A DNA stretch of 64,000 nucleotides from Vibrio tapetis subsp. quintayensis (GCF_030409945.1 NZ_JAUFQV010000036.1:62001-126000); one strand, 5' to 3'; positions 34,705 through 43,122 are shown, counted from the first letter of the stretch. Notes: a model not told the origin generated them from the sequence alone. Numbers and translations are program-made.

Positions 34705-37700
34705 GTGATCAACAGTCGCAGCTAAGCAAAACACAAGCACAGGAAGAAACAGGAATTGCCGCCTATTTCATTAAGAATCGCGTCATTAGCTGGATGTTAG
34801 CGCTGATTTTTATGATTGGCGGTACGTCGGCCTTCTTTGGGTTAGGGCGCTTGGAAGATCCTGCATTCACCATCAAAGACGCTATGGTCGTAACAACCTA
34901 CCCGGGAGCCACGCCTCTTCAAGTGGAAGAAGAAGTCAGTTACCCGCTTGAAAAAGCCATTGGTCAACTCACTTACGTTGACGAAATAAAGTCGGTTTCC
35001 ACGCGTGGCTTATCTCAAATCACCGTAACGATGAAAAACAATTATGGGCCCGATGACCTGCCGCAGATATGGGACGAACTTCGCCGAAAGGTTAACGATA
35101 TTCAACCACAGTTACCTCCCGGTGTGAATGCACCACAAGTTATCGATGACTTTGGTGATGTTTACGGAATATTACTGGCGGTCACTGGCGACAGTTATTC
35201 TTATAAAGAACTGCTCGACTATGTGGACTATTTACGACGAGAACTCGAGTTAATCGACGGTATTGGTAAAGTGAATGTGTCGGGTCAGCAGCAAGAGCAA
35301 GTGTTCATCGAAATTTCGATGAAGCGGATGAATACGTTAGGAATCTCCCCCAACTCAATCTATAACTTGTTGGCAACTCAGAACGTCGTGTCTGATGCGG
35401 GAGCAATAAAAATAGGTGAAGAATATATACGGATTCAACCAACGGGTGAATTTGACGATGTCGATAAACTGGGAGACTTAATACTGACCGAAAGCGGCTC
35501 TAAAGGGCTTATTTACCTTAGAGATGTCGCAGAGGTGAAACGAGGGTACATAGAAGTACCGAGCAATATTGTGAACTTCAATGGCGCGCTGGCCGTTAAT
35601 ATAGGGGTGTCGTTTAGCCAAGGCGTTAACGTTGTAAAAATTGGACAGCAATTCGATCGGCGTTTGGCTGAGTTAAAATTCCAGCAACCGGTAGGCATTG
35701 ATATTGCCGAAATATACAGCCAACCAAAGGAAGTGGACAAATCAGTAAAAGGCTTTGTGGTGAGTTTAGGGCAAGCCGTCGCGATTGTTATCGTGGTGCT
35801 ATTGTTCTTTATGGGGGTTAGGTCGGGTATTTTAATTGGCCTTATCTTGCTAGTTACCGTGCTTGGTACCTTTATTTTCATGCAGTATTTGGCCATCGAC
35901 CTCCAACGAATTTCACTAGGAGCATTGGTTATCGCGCTTGGTATGCTGGTTGATAATGCCATTGTGGTGGTCGAAGGAATATTGATAGGGACACAGAAAG
36001 GTCGAACGAGGTTGCAAGCCGCCGGAGATATTGTCACGCAGACCAAATGGCCTTTACTCGGTGCAACCGTAATCGCAGTTACTGCTTTTGCTCCTATTGG
36101 GCTTTCAGACGATGCAACGGGTGAATACTGTGGAACCTTGTTTACCGTTTTATTGATTTCTCTGATGTTAAGTTGGTTTACCGCGATTTCTTTGACGCCA
36201 TTTTTTGCTGATTTATTTTTCAAAGAGACCAAAGGTGAGGCACAAGGCGAAGATCAAGACCCCTATAAAGGCATGGTGTTTGTTGTTTATAAAAACTTCT
36301 TAGAATTTTGTATGAAACGGGCATGGATGACGGTCATTGTCTTGGTCGTTGCATTAGTCGTCTCTTTATATGGTTTTACTCAACTTAAACAATCTTTCTT
36401 TCCCTCTTCTACGACCCCGATGTTCATGGTAGACGTTTGGATGCCGGAAGGGACAGACATTCGAGCAACCAATACTCAGCTTAAAGTACTGGCAGATTGG
36501 TTAGAGCAGAAAGAAGAAGTTGCTCATATCACGACCACCGCAGGTAAAGGCCTACAACGCTTTATGTTAACTTACGCTCCCGGTCAGTCCTTTGCGTCTT
36601 ACGGAGAAATTGTTACTCGCGTGAAGAGTTTTGACCAACTTGATTCACTCATGAAAGAGTTCCGTGACCACCTTGAAAGTAACTTCCCTCAAATAGATTA
36701 TAAACTTAAGCGTGTTGAACTAGGCCCTGGTGGCGGAGCCAAGATAGAAGCGAGAGTCATTGGCTCAGATCCGACGGTATTGCGAACCATTGCAGGTCAA
36801 GTCGTTGATATTATGCGAGCCGACCCTGGTGCATTTAATATTCGTCATGATTGGCGTGAAAGAACGAAAGTACTGGAGCCAGAATTTAATGAAAGCCAAG
36901 CTAGGCGTTATGGCATAACCAAAGCCGATGTTGATCAGATGCTGAGTATGTCTTTTTCTGGTAAATCGATTGGTGTATATCGAGATGGTACAACATTAAT
37001 GCCAATTGTTGCGCGCTTACCTGATGAAGAACGCGTTGATGTACGAAGCATGGAAGGCATGAAAATTTGGAGTCCTGCTTTAAGCGAATACGTGCCACTA
37101 CAACAAGTTATGCTTGGTTACGACTTACGTTGGGAAGATCCAGTCATTGCACGTAAAGATCGGAAACGTATTCTCACCGTAATGGCAGACCCAGATACAT
37201 TCGGTGAGGAAACCGCCGCGACGCTGCAACAGCGCTTGATGACAACCATAGATCAAATTGAGTTACCCTCTGGATACTTTATTGAATGGGGCGGTGAATA
37301 TGAGTCATCCAATGATGCGCAAGCATCCTTGTTTAAGACGATGCCACTTGGCTATTTGTTCATGTTCTTAATTACCGTGTTTCTGTTCAATTCAGTAAAA
37401 GAGCCGCTCATTGTTTGGTTAACCGTGCCATTAGCGGTCATCGGTGTGACAACAGGGTTACTGATGTTTGATACGCCGTTTGGTTTTATGGCGTTACTCG
37501 GCTTCTTGAGTTTATCTGGCATGTTACTTAAAAATGGCATTGTGTTACTTGATCAAATTGAAATCGAAATGAAGACCGGTAAGGAACCCTATTTAGCTGT
37601 TGTTGATGCTTCTCTAAGTCGGGTTCGTCCGGTTTGTATGGCTGCGATAACAACGATACTTGGCTTAGTGCCGCTGTTGCCAGATATTTTCTTTAAGCCA

Positions 37701-37805
37701 ATGGCGGTAACGATTATGTTTGGGTTGGGTTTTGCAACTGTTCTAACGTTAATTGTTGTGCCGGTGTTGTATCGTATCTTCCATCGAATCAAACTGGTTG
37801 ACTAA
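34701..37805 (+). CDS. vexK: RND efflux pump inner-membrane permease (VexK-like)
   Basis: A 1034-residue HAE-type RND transporter with 12 membrane segments and two large periplasmic loops. TM1 (ISWMLALIFMIGGTSAFFGL) is followed by LEDPAFTIKDAMVVTTYPGATP. TM4 carries the proton-relay region LVIALGMLVDNAIVVVEG, where AcrB has two adjacent Asp and this protein has Asp-Asn. TM10-12 include FGFMALLGFLSLSGMLLKNGIVL. It is driven by proton import and probably uses TolC, because no outer-membrane factor gene is adjacent. Bile salts or detergents are the reported substrates of V. cholerae VexIJK; for this protein that is inference. Confidence 0.88.
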   Translation: MSDQQSQLSKTQAQEETGIAAYFIKNRVISWMLALIFMIGGTSAFFGLGRLEDPAFTIKDAMVVTTYPGATPLQVEEEVSYPLEKAIGQLTYVDEIKSVSTRGLSQITVTMKNNYGPDDLPQIWDELRRKVNDIQPQLPPGVNAPQVIDDFGDVYGILLAVTGDSYSYKELLDYVDYLRRELELIDGIGKVNVSGQQQEQVFIEISMKRMNTLGISPNSIYNLLATQNVVSDAGAIKIGEEYIRIQPTGEFDDVDKLGDLILTESGSKGLIYLRDVAEVKRGYIEVPSNIVNFNGALAVNIGVSFSQGVNVVKIGQQFDRRLAELKFQQPVGIDIAEIYSQPKEVDKSVKGFVVSLGQAVAIVIVVLLFFMGVRSGILIGLILLVTVLGTFIFMQYLAIDLQRISLGALVIALGMLVDNAIVVVEGILIGTQKGRTRLQAAGDIVTQTKWPLLGATVIAVTAFAPIGLSDDATGEYCGTLFTVLLISLMLSWFTAISLTPFFADLFFKETKGEAQGEDQDPYKGMVFVVYKNFLEFCMKRAWMTVIVLVVALVVSLYGFTQLKQSFFPSSTTPMFMVDVWMPEGTDIRATNTQLKVLADWLEQKEEVAHITTTAGKGLQRFMLTYAPGQSFASYGEIVTRVKSFDQLDSLMKEFRDHLESNFPQIDYKLKRVELGPGGGAKIEARVIGSDPTVLRTIAGQVVDIMRADPGAFNIRHDWRERTKVLEPEFNESQARRYGITKADVDQMLSMSFSGKSIGVYRDGTTLMPIVARLPDEERVDVRSMEGMKIWSPALSEYVPLQQVMLGYDLRWEDPVIARKDRKRILTVMADPDTFGEETAATLQQRLMTTIDQIELPSGYFIEWGGEYESSNDAQASLFKTMPLGYLFMFLITVFLFNSVKEPLIVWLTVPLAVIGVTTGLLMFDTPFGFMALLGFLSLSGMLLKNGIVLLDQIEIEMKTGKEPYLAVVDASLSRVRPVCMAAITTILGLVPLLPDIFFKPMAVTIMFGLGFATVLTLIVVPVLYRIFHRIKLVD

Positions 37806-37809
37806 TAAT

Positions 37810-38385
37810 ATGACTGACCAAACTTGTGCATGGGCGGTGACCCACCCTTTGGATCGTGTTTATCATGATACAGAGTGGGGAGTGCCCATGTATGAAGATA
37901 AAGATCTATTTGAATTTATCACTCTAGAAGGTGCTCAAGCCGGGTTAAGTTGGCTGACCATTCTAAAAAAGCGAGAAGGATATCGACAGGCGTTTGAAGA
38001 ATACGATATCGATAAGTTGGCTCTATATGATGAAGAGCGCGTTTCATTTATAATTGAGCATTTTGATGTCGTGAAACACAAAGGAAAAATTGCGTCTGTA
38101 TTTGGCAACGCGAGAGCGGCGCAGGGTCTTCAGAAAGAGTATGGTTCCTTCTCTAAAGCACTGTGGCAATTTGTTGATGGTGAGCCAATTGTGAATCATT
38201 GGCAAGACATGAGCGAAGTTCCTGCATCTACCGAGCGTTCAAAAGCAATGAGTGTGTTTTTGAAGAAAAAAGGCTTTAAGTTTGTCGGCGAAACCATTTG
38301 CTACGCTTTCATGCAAGCCACTGGCATGGTGAATGATCACCTCGTAGGCTGCCCGGCTCGAAAAATAGAAGAATTTGGAAAGTAG
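37810..38385 (+). CDS. tag: DNA-3-methyladenine glycosylase I
   Basis: A 191-residue base-excision-repair enzyme that removes 3-methyladenine. It begins MTDQTCAWAVTHPLDRVYHDTEWGVP; Cys6 and the C-terminal His and Cys (NDHLVGCPAR) match the zinc snap of Tag. The HhH-type core has FEFITLEGAQAGLSWLTILKKR with the catalytic-pocket Glu. The frame extends upstream into vexK, but ATG 37810 gives the family start. It follows the pump gene by four bases, so it may be expressed with it. Its terminator has been split by an insertion sequence. Confidence 0.95.
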   Translation: MTDQTCAWAVTHPLDRVYHDTEWGVPMYEDKDLFEFITLEGAQAGLSWLTILKKREGYRQAFEEYDIDKLALYDEERVSFIIEHFDVVKHKGKIASVFGNARAAQGLQKEYGSFSKALWQFVDGEPIVNHWQDMSEVPASTERSKAMSVFLKKKGFKFVGETICYAFMQATGMVNDHLVGCPARKIEEFGK

Positions 38386-38447
38386 GGAGGCTCTAAGAAG
38401 TGAGACAAAGAGTGGTTTGAGTGAAATCAGAATAACTGACTAACGAC

Positions 38448-38469
38448 AAAAAAAAGCGAGCCTTGAGCT
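38448..38469 (+). terminator. Left half of a split tag/metC terminator
   Basis: This half supplies the arm AAAAAAGCGAGC and loop CTTGA. The matching arm GCTCGCTTTTTT is at 39912-39923 on the other side of the insertion element. Removing the element and one target copy restores a perfect 12-bp stem with A/T tails. Confidence 0.8.
38459..38469 (+). repeat. Target-site duplication, left copy (AGCCTTGAGCT)
   Basis: An 11-bp direct repeat identical to 39904-39914. IS4-type elements make duplications of about 10-13 bp. The repeat is centred on the loop of the former terminator. Confidence 0.88.
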
Positions 38470-38485
38470 TAATGCCACTCGCTTA
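38470..38485 (+). repeat. Left inverted repeat of the IS4 element
   Basis: TAATGCCACTCGCTTA agrees with the right end at 13 of 16 positions. Confidence 0.8.
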
Positions 38486-38499
38486 AGAGCGAGTGGCAT
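38472..38499 (-). terminator. Hairpin at the left IS end overlapping the transposase stop
   Basis: A perfect 12-bp stem (ATGCCACTCGCT / AGCGAGTGGCAT) with loop TAAG. It contains the last codons and stop of the transposase and part of the terminal repeat. No T-run follows on either side, but it may halt transcripts entering or leaving the element. Confidence 0.6.
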
Positions 38500-39823
38500 G
38501 TTTATTAGGATATCGGGCTGGTTTTTTTAAAACCGCTCTGGGGTATGGTTTCCTTTTCCGTTTCTTTGGGAGAATAAGCCGTTTCCCATTGTCCCTGAGA
38601 GCTTTTAAGTTTTTTGGTATCGCTCCTGGACTTCGAGTATGGCTCGCCCAAATCATCTCATCCATAATCAAAAATAATGCATTAATGAAGCTGATCCGTA
38701 GGGGCTCTACTTCATGTTGTTTAGCCATCTCAGCCATCTCAGCCATCTCAGCCATTTCCAGCCTCACGATGTTATAGCTGGTTAATATTCCCCATAGTTC
38801 CTGATATATCCCGACTTTTTTCTTACTTCGTAATGTTGGTTTGTTTTGTAACTGATACTGCTTTAGTTCGCCGTAACTGCGTTCGATTTCCCAACGCTCC
38901 CAATACACTTTAACTAGGTCATCAAACGGATAGCGCTCGGGACATAGGCACGAAGTAATAAAGCCTTTGATTTCACCTTTAGGTGTTGGGATTAGAATAA
39001 GGCGGGCTTGCCAATTCTTGCCAAGATAGGGAGCCTTCTTTTGCGCTTGTGGTGACACAGGTATATCAATGAGATGATCATATTCAGTATAACTCTCGAC
39101 TATGTCATAGCGCATTTTGGCTTTGATTGGTGTTAACCAGTGGCTGTTACTGCTAGCACCCTGCCAACTGGTAAATAATTCCGCTGAAGTAAACCCTCTA
39201 TCAAAAAGTGTCAATGAGTCATCTGGTGCTGAACCCACAAGTTGTTGCGCATATGATATTTCACTGTTTGTTACTGGCCCAAAAGCAGCATCGGACACTA
39301 GGTGGCTATGTGTAGACATCAATGTTACTGCCAACACGCTTGGAAGTGATGCACCTTTTTGAGCAAACCCAAAGTGCTGATTTTCTTCGGTATTGTGAGT
39401 TTTAAAATACGTTCCATCGACACTAAGAAGCTTCAAGCCACAAACTTCGTCAAAGTCTGATTGCCGCTCCCACTGTTGCGCTGTCGTTTTAAACAAGTAA
39501 CGCATAGGTTTATCACCGAGGCGCTCTTTGCCCTTGATAATACTGCTTGTTGCCATAGGTGTGAGTTCACCACCCACATCTGGGAATGCCAACTCCAACT
39601 TGTCGCAGACATCTTGAATGGAGCGATTACGTTGGAGCCCAATCCCTAATACTAACCAAACAGCTTGCTCTGCGGGGAGCCGTCGCTTTCTGAGTGATAC
39701 TCGGCCAGTTTGTTGAACAGCTTCTTCAACCCATTCCAAAGGAATGTGTTTATTAAACACATCGATTGGACGTTCGTGGCAAAACTCTGCGGTAACCTGT
39801 AACTCTTTTGAAAACTCAGACAT
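38483..39823 (-). CDS. IS4-family transposase
   Basis: A 446-residue DDE transposase. First Asp in LLSVDGTYFKT, second in SLTLFDRGFTS. The Y-2-R-3-E-6-K signature is YWERWEIERSYGELK, with catalytic Glu in its centre. A basic C-terminal tail (KKRKRKPYPRAVLKKP) follows. An in-frame 9-bp repeat adds EMAEMAEMAEMA near residue 360. The ribosome site is poor and lies in a hairpin at 39828-39857. Length and motifs match IS4 InsG. Confidence 0.95.
   Translation of the reverse strand: MSEFSKELQVTAEFCHERPIDVFNKHIPLEWVEEAVQQTGRVSLRKRRLPAEQAVWLVLGIGLQRNRSIQDVCDKLELAFPDVGGELTPMATSSIIKGKERLGDKPMRYLFKTTAQQWERQSDFDEVCGLKLLSVDGTYFKTHNTEENQHFGFAQKGASLPSVLAVTLMSTHSHLVSDAAFGPVTNSEISYAQQLVGSAPDDSLTLFDRGFTSAELFTSWQGASSNSHWLTPIKAKMRYDIVESYTEYDHLIDIPVSPQAQKKAPYLGKNWQARLILIPTPKGEIKGFITSCLCPERYPFDDLVKVYWERWEIERSYGELKQYQLQNKPTLRSKKKVGIYQELWGILTSYNIVRLEMAEMAEMAEMAKQHEVEPLRISFINALFLIMDEMIWASHTRSPGAIPKNLKALRDNGKRLILPKKRKRKPYPRAVLKKPARYPNKHATRS
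38724..38759 (-). repeat. Four 9-bp repeats inside the transposase gene
   Basis: GCCATCTCA three times plus GCCATTTCC on the plus strand, coding the repeated MAE triplet. It is in frame. Confidence 0.9.
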
Positions 39824-39827
39824 AAAA

Positions 39828-39857
39828 AATCGGCCGTAACTTACGTTACGACCGATT
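39828..39857 (-). promoter_or_regulatory. Fold-back hairpin ahead of the transposase start
   Basis: Arms AATCGGCCGTAAC and GTTACGACCGATT pair over 12 of 13 positions around TTAC and end five bases before the ATG. In a transcript reading in from metC this would bury the translation start, as in IS10 and IS231. Confidence 0.6.
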
Positions 39858-39887
39858 ATGAGGCCTCTGGAGGATCGTTCAAGTAGC

Positions 39888-39903
39888 TAAACGATCGGCA
39901 TTA
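39888..39903 (-). repeat. Right inverted repeat of the IS4 element
   Basis: Read inward it is TAATGCCGATCGTTTA; 13 of 16 bases match the left end. Confidence 0.8.
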
Positions 39904-39924
39904 AGCCTTGAGCTCGCTTTTTTG
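39904..39924. repeat. Right target duplication and right half of the split terminator
   Basis: AGCCTTGAGCT (39904-39914) repeats the left copy. The arm GCTCGCTTTTTT (39912-39923) is the missing half of the tag/metC terminator. Confidence 0.85.
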
Positions 39925-39970
39925 TTTACGCCTGTCTTTTGTTTACAGCTGTCTATGTATTTACAATGAC

Positions 39971-41173
39971 CTATTTTGTGGCGTGTTCTTCTACTAATTC
40001 AGTGTATCTGTTGAGCCCAGCTTCTAAATCGGCGATAAGATCGTCGGTGTCTTCAAGCCCAATATGCACTCTTATGAGCGTACCTTCAAAGTTTGGGTTG
40101 GCCACGGTTCTAAGGGCGTTAAAGCTTTTAGGTTCGTTAGCTAAGATCAAGCTCTCGTAACCGCCCCAAGAATACCCCATGCTGAAGTGTTCCATACCAT
40201 CGAGTAATGCAGTGGTTGCTCGTGGGTAGCTGGTTTTTAATACGAACGAGAATAGGCCATTACACCCACTAAAATCGCGTTGGTAAACGTCATGGCCAGG
40301 GCAACTCTCAAGTGCAGGGTGACGTACGTGATCGACTTCAGGGCGAGTCGCCAGCCAGTTTGCAATTTTTACACTATTTTCTTGGTGTTGTTTCAAGCGA
40401 ACATCTAGCGTTCTTAAGCCACGTAGACCTAAGTAAGCGTCATCAGGAGAGACACATTGCCCCATCAGGTAGCTTTGTTCACGTAGTTGGGGCCAGTGTT
40501 TTTCATTGGCAACTGCAGTTCCCAGCATGACATCGGAATGTCCAACGATGTACTTAGTAGCGGCTTGAATGGAGATATCGACACCAAATTCAAACGGAGA
40601 AAACAAGACACCGGCAGCCCAAGTATTATCGAGCATCACGACAATATCATGTTGGTGAGCAATACGCGCAAGAGTTGGGATGTCTTGCACTTCCATGGTG
40701 ATGGAGCCCGGGGATTCGGTGAATAGAACGGTTGTATTGGGTTGGATCAACTCAGAGATACCTTCGCCAATCATTGGGTCGTAATACGTGGTCTCTACTC
40801 CCATTTTCTTCAAAATGGTGTTGCAGTAATCTCTGGTTGGTTCATAACAGGTGTCGACCATCAAAATATGGTCTCCGGTTGATACGAATGACAAAATGGC
40901 ATTGGCGATAGCAGCCGTACCACATGGGTACAAAGCACAACCTGCACCGCCTTCAACTTGCACCATAGCATCTTGGAACGCAAAGTGAGTTTGAGTGCCG
41001 CGGCGGCCATAAAAAAGAGTAGAGCTTTGGCGCTCTAGAGCGGCTTTGTTCTTTTCGGCTACTGTATCAAACACGACAGTAGATGCGCGTTGAACCGGCG
41101 GGTTAACCACGCCGTGAGTCCATTTTTTGTTACGGCCGGCTGTCACCAGTTTGGTTTGCTTTTTCTCGCTCAT
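39971..41173 (-). CDS. metC: Cystathionine beta-lyase
   Basis: A 400-residue PLP enzyme of methionine synthesis that cleaves cystathionine to homocysteine, pyruvate and ammonia. It is a Cys/Met metabolism fold-type I protein. The PLP Lys is in SIQAATKYIVGHSD, the cofactor Asp in VVMLDNTWA, and the Tyr-Gly-Arg-Arg contact in TLFYGRRGT. The C-terminal part FSMGYSWGGYESLI matches MetC rather than MetB. No MetJ box was found upstream. On its downstream side the shared terminator with tag is interrupted by the IS element. Confidence 0.92.
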   Translation of the reverse strand: MSEKKQTKLVTAGRNKKWTHGVVNPPVQRASTVVFDTVAEKNKAALERQSSTLFYGRRGTQTHFAFQDAMVQVEGGAGCALYPCGTAAIANAILSFVSTGDHILMVDTCYEPTRDYCNTILKKMGVETTYYDPMIGEGISELIQPNTTVLFTESPGSITMEVQDIPTLARIAHQHDIVVMLDNTWAAGVLFSPFEFGVDISIQAATKYIVGHSDVMLGTAVANEKHWPQLREQSYLMGQCVSPDDAYLGLRGLRTLDVRLKQHQENSVKIANWLATRPEVDHVRHPALESCPGHDVYQRDFSGCNGLFSFVLKTSYPRATTALLDGMEHFSMGYSWGGYESLILANEPKSFNALRTVANPNFEGTLIRVHIGLEDTDDLIADLEAGLNRYTELVEEHATK

Positions 41174-41251
41174 CGACTTTCCTTGTTCTCGATATCTTAA
41201 TAGGGGTATAAGCGCTATTTAAAGCCTATATTAGGGCTAATATAAAAGCGT

Positions 41252-41270
41252 TTGCGTGGCTGGAACGCAA
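41252..41270 (-). terminator. Weak terminator after cls
   Basis: Arms TTGCGT and ACGCAA with a 7-nt loop lie between cls and metC; the minus strand reads on into CGCTTTTAT. It may be leaky. Confidence 0.4.
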
Positions 41271-41286
41271 GTAATAATTCACAAAT

Positions 41287-42741
41287 TTAAAGTAATGGGC
41301 TAAACAAGAAGTAAGCTCGCTCAAAAAATCGATGAATCAGTCCACGCTCTGACCAAGTGGCAGATTCGATTTTATGCGCACTATCAATGTACGATTGTTG
41401 TAACCAGTACAGCTCTTGAGTGAATGCGGTATCGTCAACCGCTAACGTTACTTCAAAGTTGAGCCAGAGGCTTCGCATGTCTAGGTTCACCGTTCCGATC
41501 AAGCAATATTGTTGATCGATAACGACGGATTTTGTATGCAGCAATCCACCACTGAACTCGTAAATTCCTATGCCGGCATTGAGCAGCTCAGTATAAAAAG
41601 CTTTAGAGGCCCACTTGACCATAATGGAATCGTTTCGATGAGGAATGATCAGTTCAACTTTCACACCACGTTGTGCAGTCATCTTTAAAGTATTTAGGAG
41701 ATCTTCGCTGGGCACGAAATAAGGCGTTGTGATGCGAACAGACTCTTTTGCTTGGTTAATGGCAAGAATAAGCACCTGCTGAATGAGGTTTTCTGGCATG
41801 CCCGGGCCAGAGGGCACTACTTGAACGGGATGCAATCCAGCACTTTTGTCGACCGAGCAGGTAGGGTACATGGGTAAGATCCGCTCACCGGTTTCTACCT
41901 CCCAATCCCAAGCATGGATCGCTGCTAATACGTTAACGGTTGGCCCTGTAACACGAACCATCACATCAATCCATTGTCCGACGCCTGCATTTTGTTTGAA
42001 GTGAGCTGGGTCAACTAAGTTCATCGAACCTGTGTAACCAATGGCGTCATCAATGACGATGATCTTTCGGTGTTGTCGTAAATCTAGACGGCGTAGGAAC
42101 ACCCTAAATGGCGAGACGGCTAAAGCTTGTACAACATCAACCCCCGCATCAAGTAACATCTTGTTCCAATGACTTTTGAAAAAACGGTGGCTGCCGGCAG
42201 AGTCCAGTAGTACTTGCACGGTTACTCCGCGCTTAGCTGCTCGTATTAATGCGCTGGCGACAGAGTCAGCTAATCCGCCGGGATGCCATATATAGAACTC
42301 GACTCGGATACTGATGGAGGCTTGTTCTATGTCTTCAATAATGGAATGAAGAATGTCATCAGGTGAGGTCTGCAATGATAATGTATTGCCACTTAAGGCC
42401 GGAATTCCTGTCCTGTTTAAACACAAATCATGAATTTGAGTCATTTGCTCATTGAGCAACTCTGGGTGATGAGCTTGGCAATCATGCAGCTGCTTGAACC
42501 AGAATTCGTACGGGGTGAACATCTGCTTCGCACGTTCTGCGCGTTTTCTGCCGAGATTTAGCTCACCAAATAAGAAATAACAGAACACACCAACTACAGG
42601 AATGATGTAGATAATCATTAGCCAAGCTAACGACACACTGACAGGTCGGCGTTTCATCACCACTCGAATGGTGACACCTGCAACTAACACCCAGTAGAGA
42701 ACAAGGCCAGCTAACGCGACCAATTGGTAAAATTTATCCAT
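41287..42741 (-). CDS. cls: Cardiolipin synthase
   Basis: A 484-residue membrane enzyme of the phospholipase D superfamily, joining two phosphatidylglycerols into cardiolipin. Two N-terminal membrane segments (about 5-25 and 38-58) precede two H-x-K-x4-D motifs: HRKIIVIDDAIGYTGSMN (near 225) and HTKSVVIDQQYCLIGTVNLDMRS (near 405). The protein matches ClsA in length. It lies upstream of metC on the same strand with 113 bases between. Confidence 0.9.
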   Translation of the reverse strand: MDKFYQLVALAGLVLYWVLVAGVTIRVVMKRRPVSVSLAWLMIIYIIPVVGVFCYFLFGELNLGRKRAERAKQMFTPYEFWFKQLHDCQAHHPELLNEQMTQIHDLCLNRTGIPALSGNTLSLQTSPDDILHSIIEDIEQASISIRVEFYIWHPGGLADSVASALIRAAKRGVTVQVLLDSAGSHRFFKSHWNKMLLDAGVDVVQALAVSPFRVFLRRLDLRQHRKIIVIDDAIGYTGSMNLVDPAHFKQNAGVGQWIDVMVRVTGPTVNVLAAIHAWDWEVETGERILPMYPTCSVDKSAGLHPVQVVPSGPGMPENLIQQVLILAINQAKESVRITTPYFVPSEDLLNTLKMTAQRGVKVELIIPHRNDSIMVKWASKAFYTELLNAGIGIYEFSGGLLHTKSVVIDQQYCLIGTVNLDMRSLWLNFEVTLAVDDTAFTQELYWLQQSYIDSAHKIESATWSERGLIHRFFERAYFLFSPLL

Positions 42742-43071
42742 TATTTCAGTAAGTAACCTAGTGAATATTCACTCCAATACTATCATCAAAATTGAGAAAC
42801 AAATATCGAGAAAGTATTACTGATAGTGTCTTTATGACGGCTGGTCGGTGAGAGAGCGACTAACTAGATGAAAGGATACGTTAATAAAGATTAGTGGATG
42901 TTGCTTAAATATGGATTGAGTGTGGGAAAAAATGTTTGGATTGGCTGAAATATCAGCATATGGTTCGAAAAAGTAGATTTTTGGCGATTAAATATGCCAT
43001 CTCCTCTTTTAATTTTATTCTCAAACTGTTCTACTTACCATCTTTGGAAGTAAACACGAAATTGCTTGTGG

Positions 43072-43089
43072 TGTAATTAAAAGTTTACA
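43072..43089. promoter_or_regulatory. TyrR-box-like sequence upstream of the SNF transporter
   Basis: TGTAAT-N6-TTTACA fits the TyrR box (TGTAAA-N6-TTTACA) with one mismatch, 34 bases before the gene. The remaining 42742-43071 stretch between the divergent genes is AT-rich and shows no gene or other strong signal. Confidence 0.45.
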
Positions 43090-43122
43090 CTGCAAGTCAT
43101 CAACACAAATTGGTAATGATTT

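Larger units (their letters stand above)
38470..39903 (-). mobile_element. Intact IS4-family insertion sequence (IS4 subgroup)
   Basis: A 1434-bp element bounded by TAATGCC at both ends in inverted orientation and by 11-bp direct repeats outside. The right end, read inward, begins TAATGCCGATCGTTTA, very like the IS4 terminal repeat as I recall it. It carries one complete transposase gene on the minus strand, the same direction as metC upstream. Nothing is frameshifted, so it may be active. Confidence 0.92.

Noticed and set aside
35513-36232. 239-codon antisense frame inside the RND pump gene
   Set aside because: It is a shadow of the hydrophobic vexK coding strand; composition rich in Ser/Thr/Ile/Pro typical of antisense frames over membrane proteins.
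38456-39917. Longer 21-bp inverted repeats (GCGAG ... TTAATGCC) as the IS ends
   Set aside because: The central bases AGCCTTGAGCT match in direct, not inverted, orientation. They are the target duplication; the flanking GCG/CGC belong to the old terminator stem.
41174-41286. MetJ box before metC
   Set aside because: No tandem AGACGTCT-like octamers; only an imperfect AGCC...GGCT symmetry was seen.
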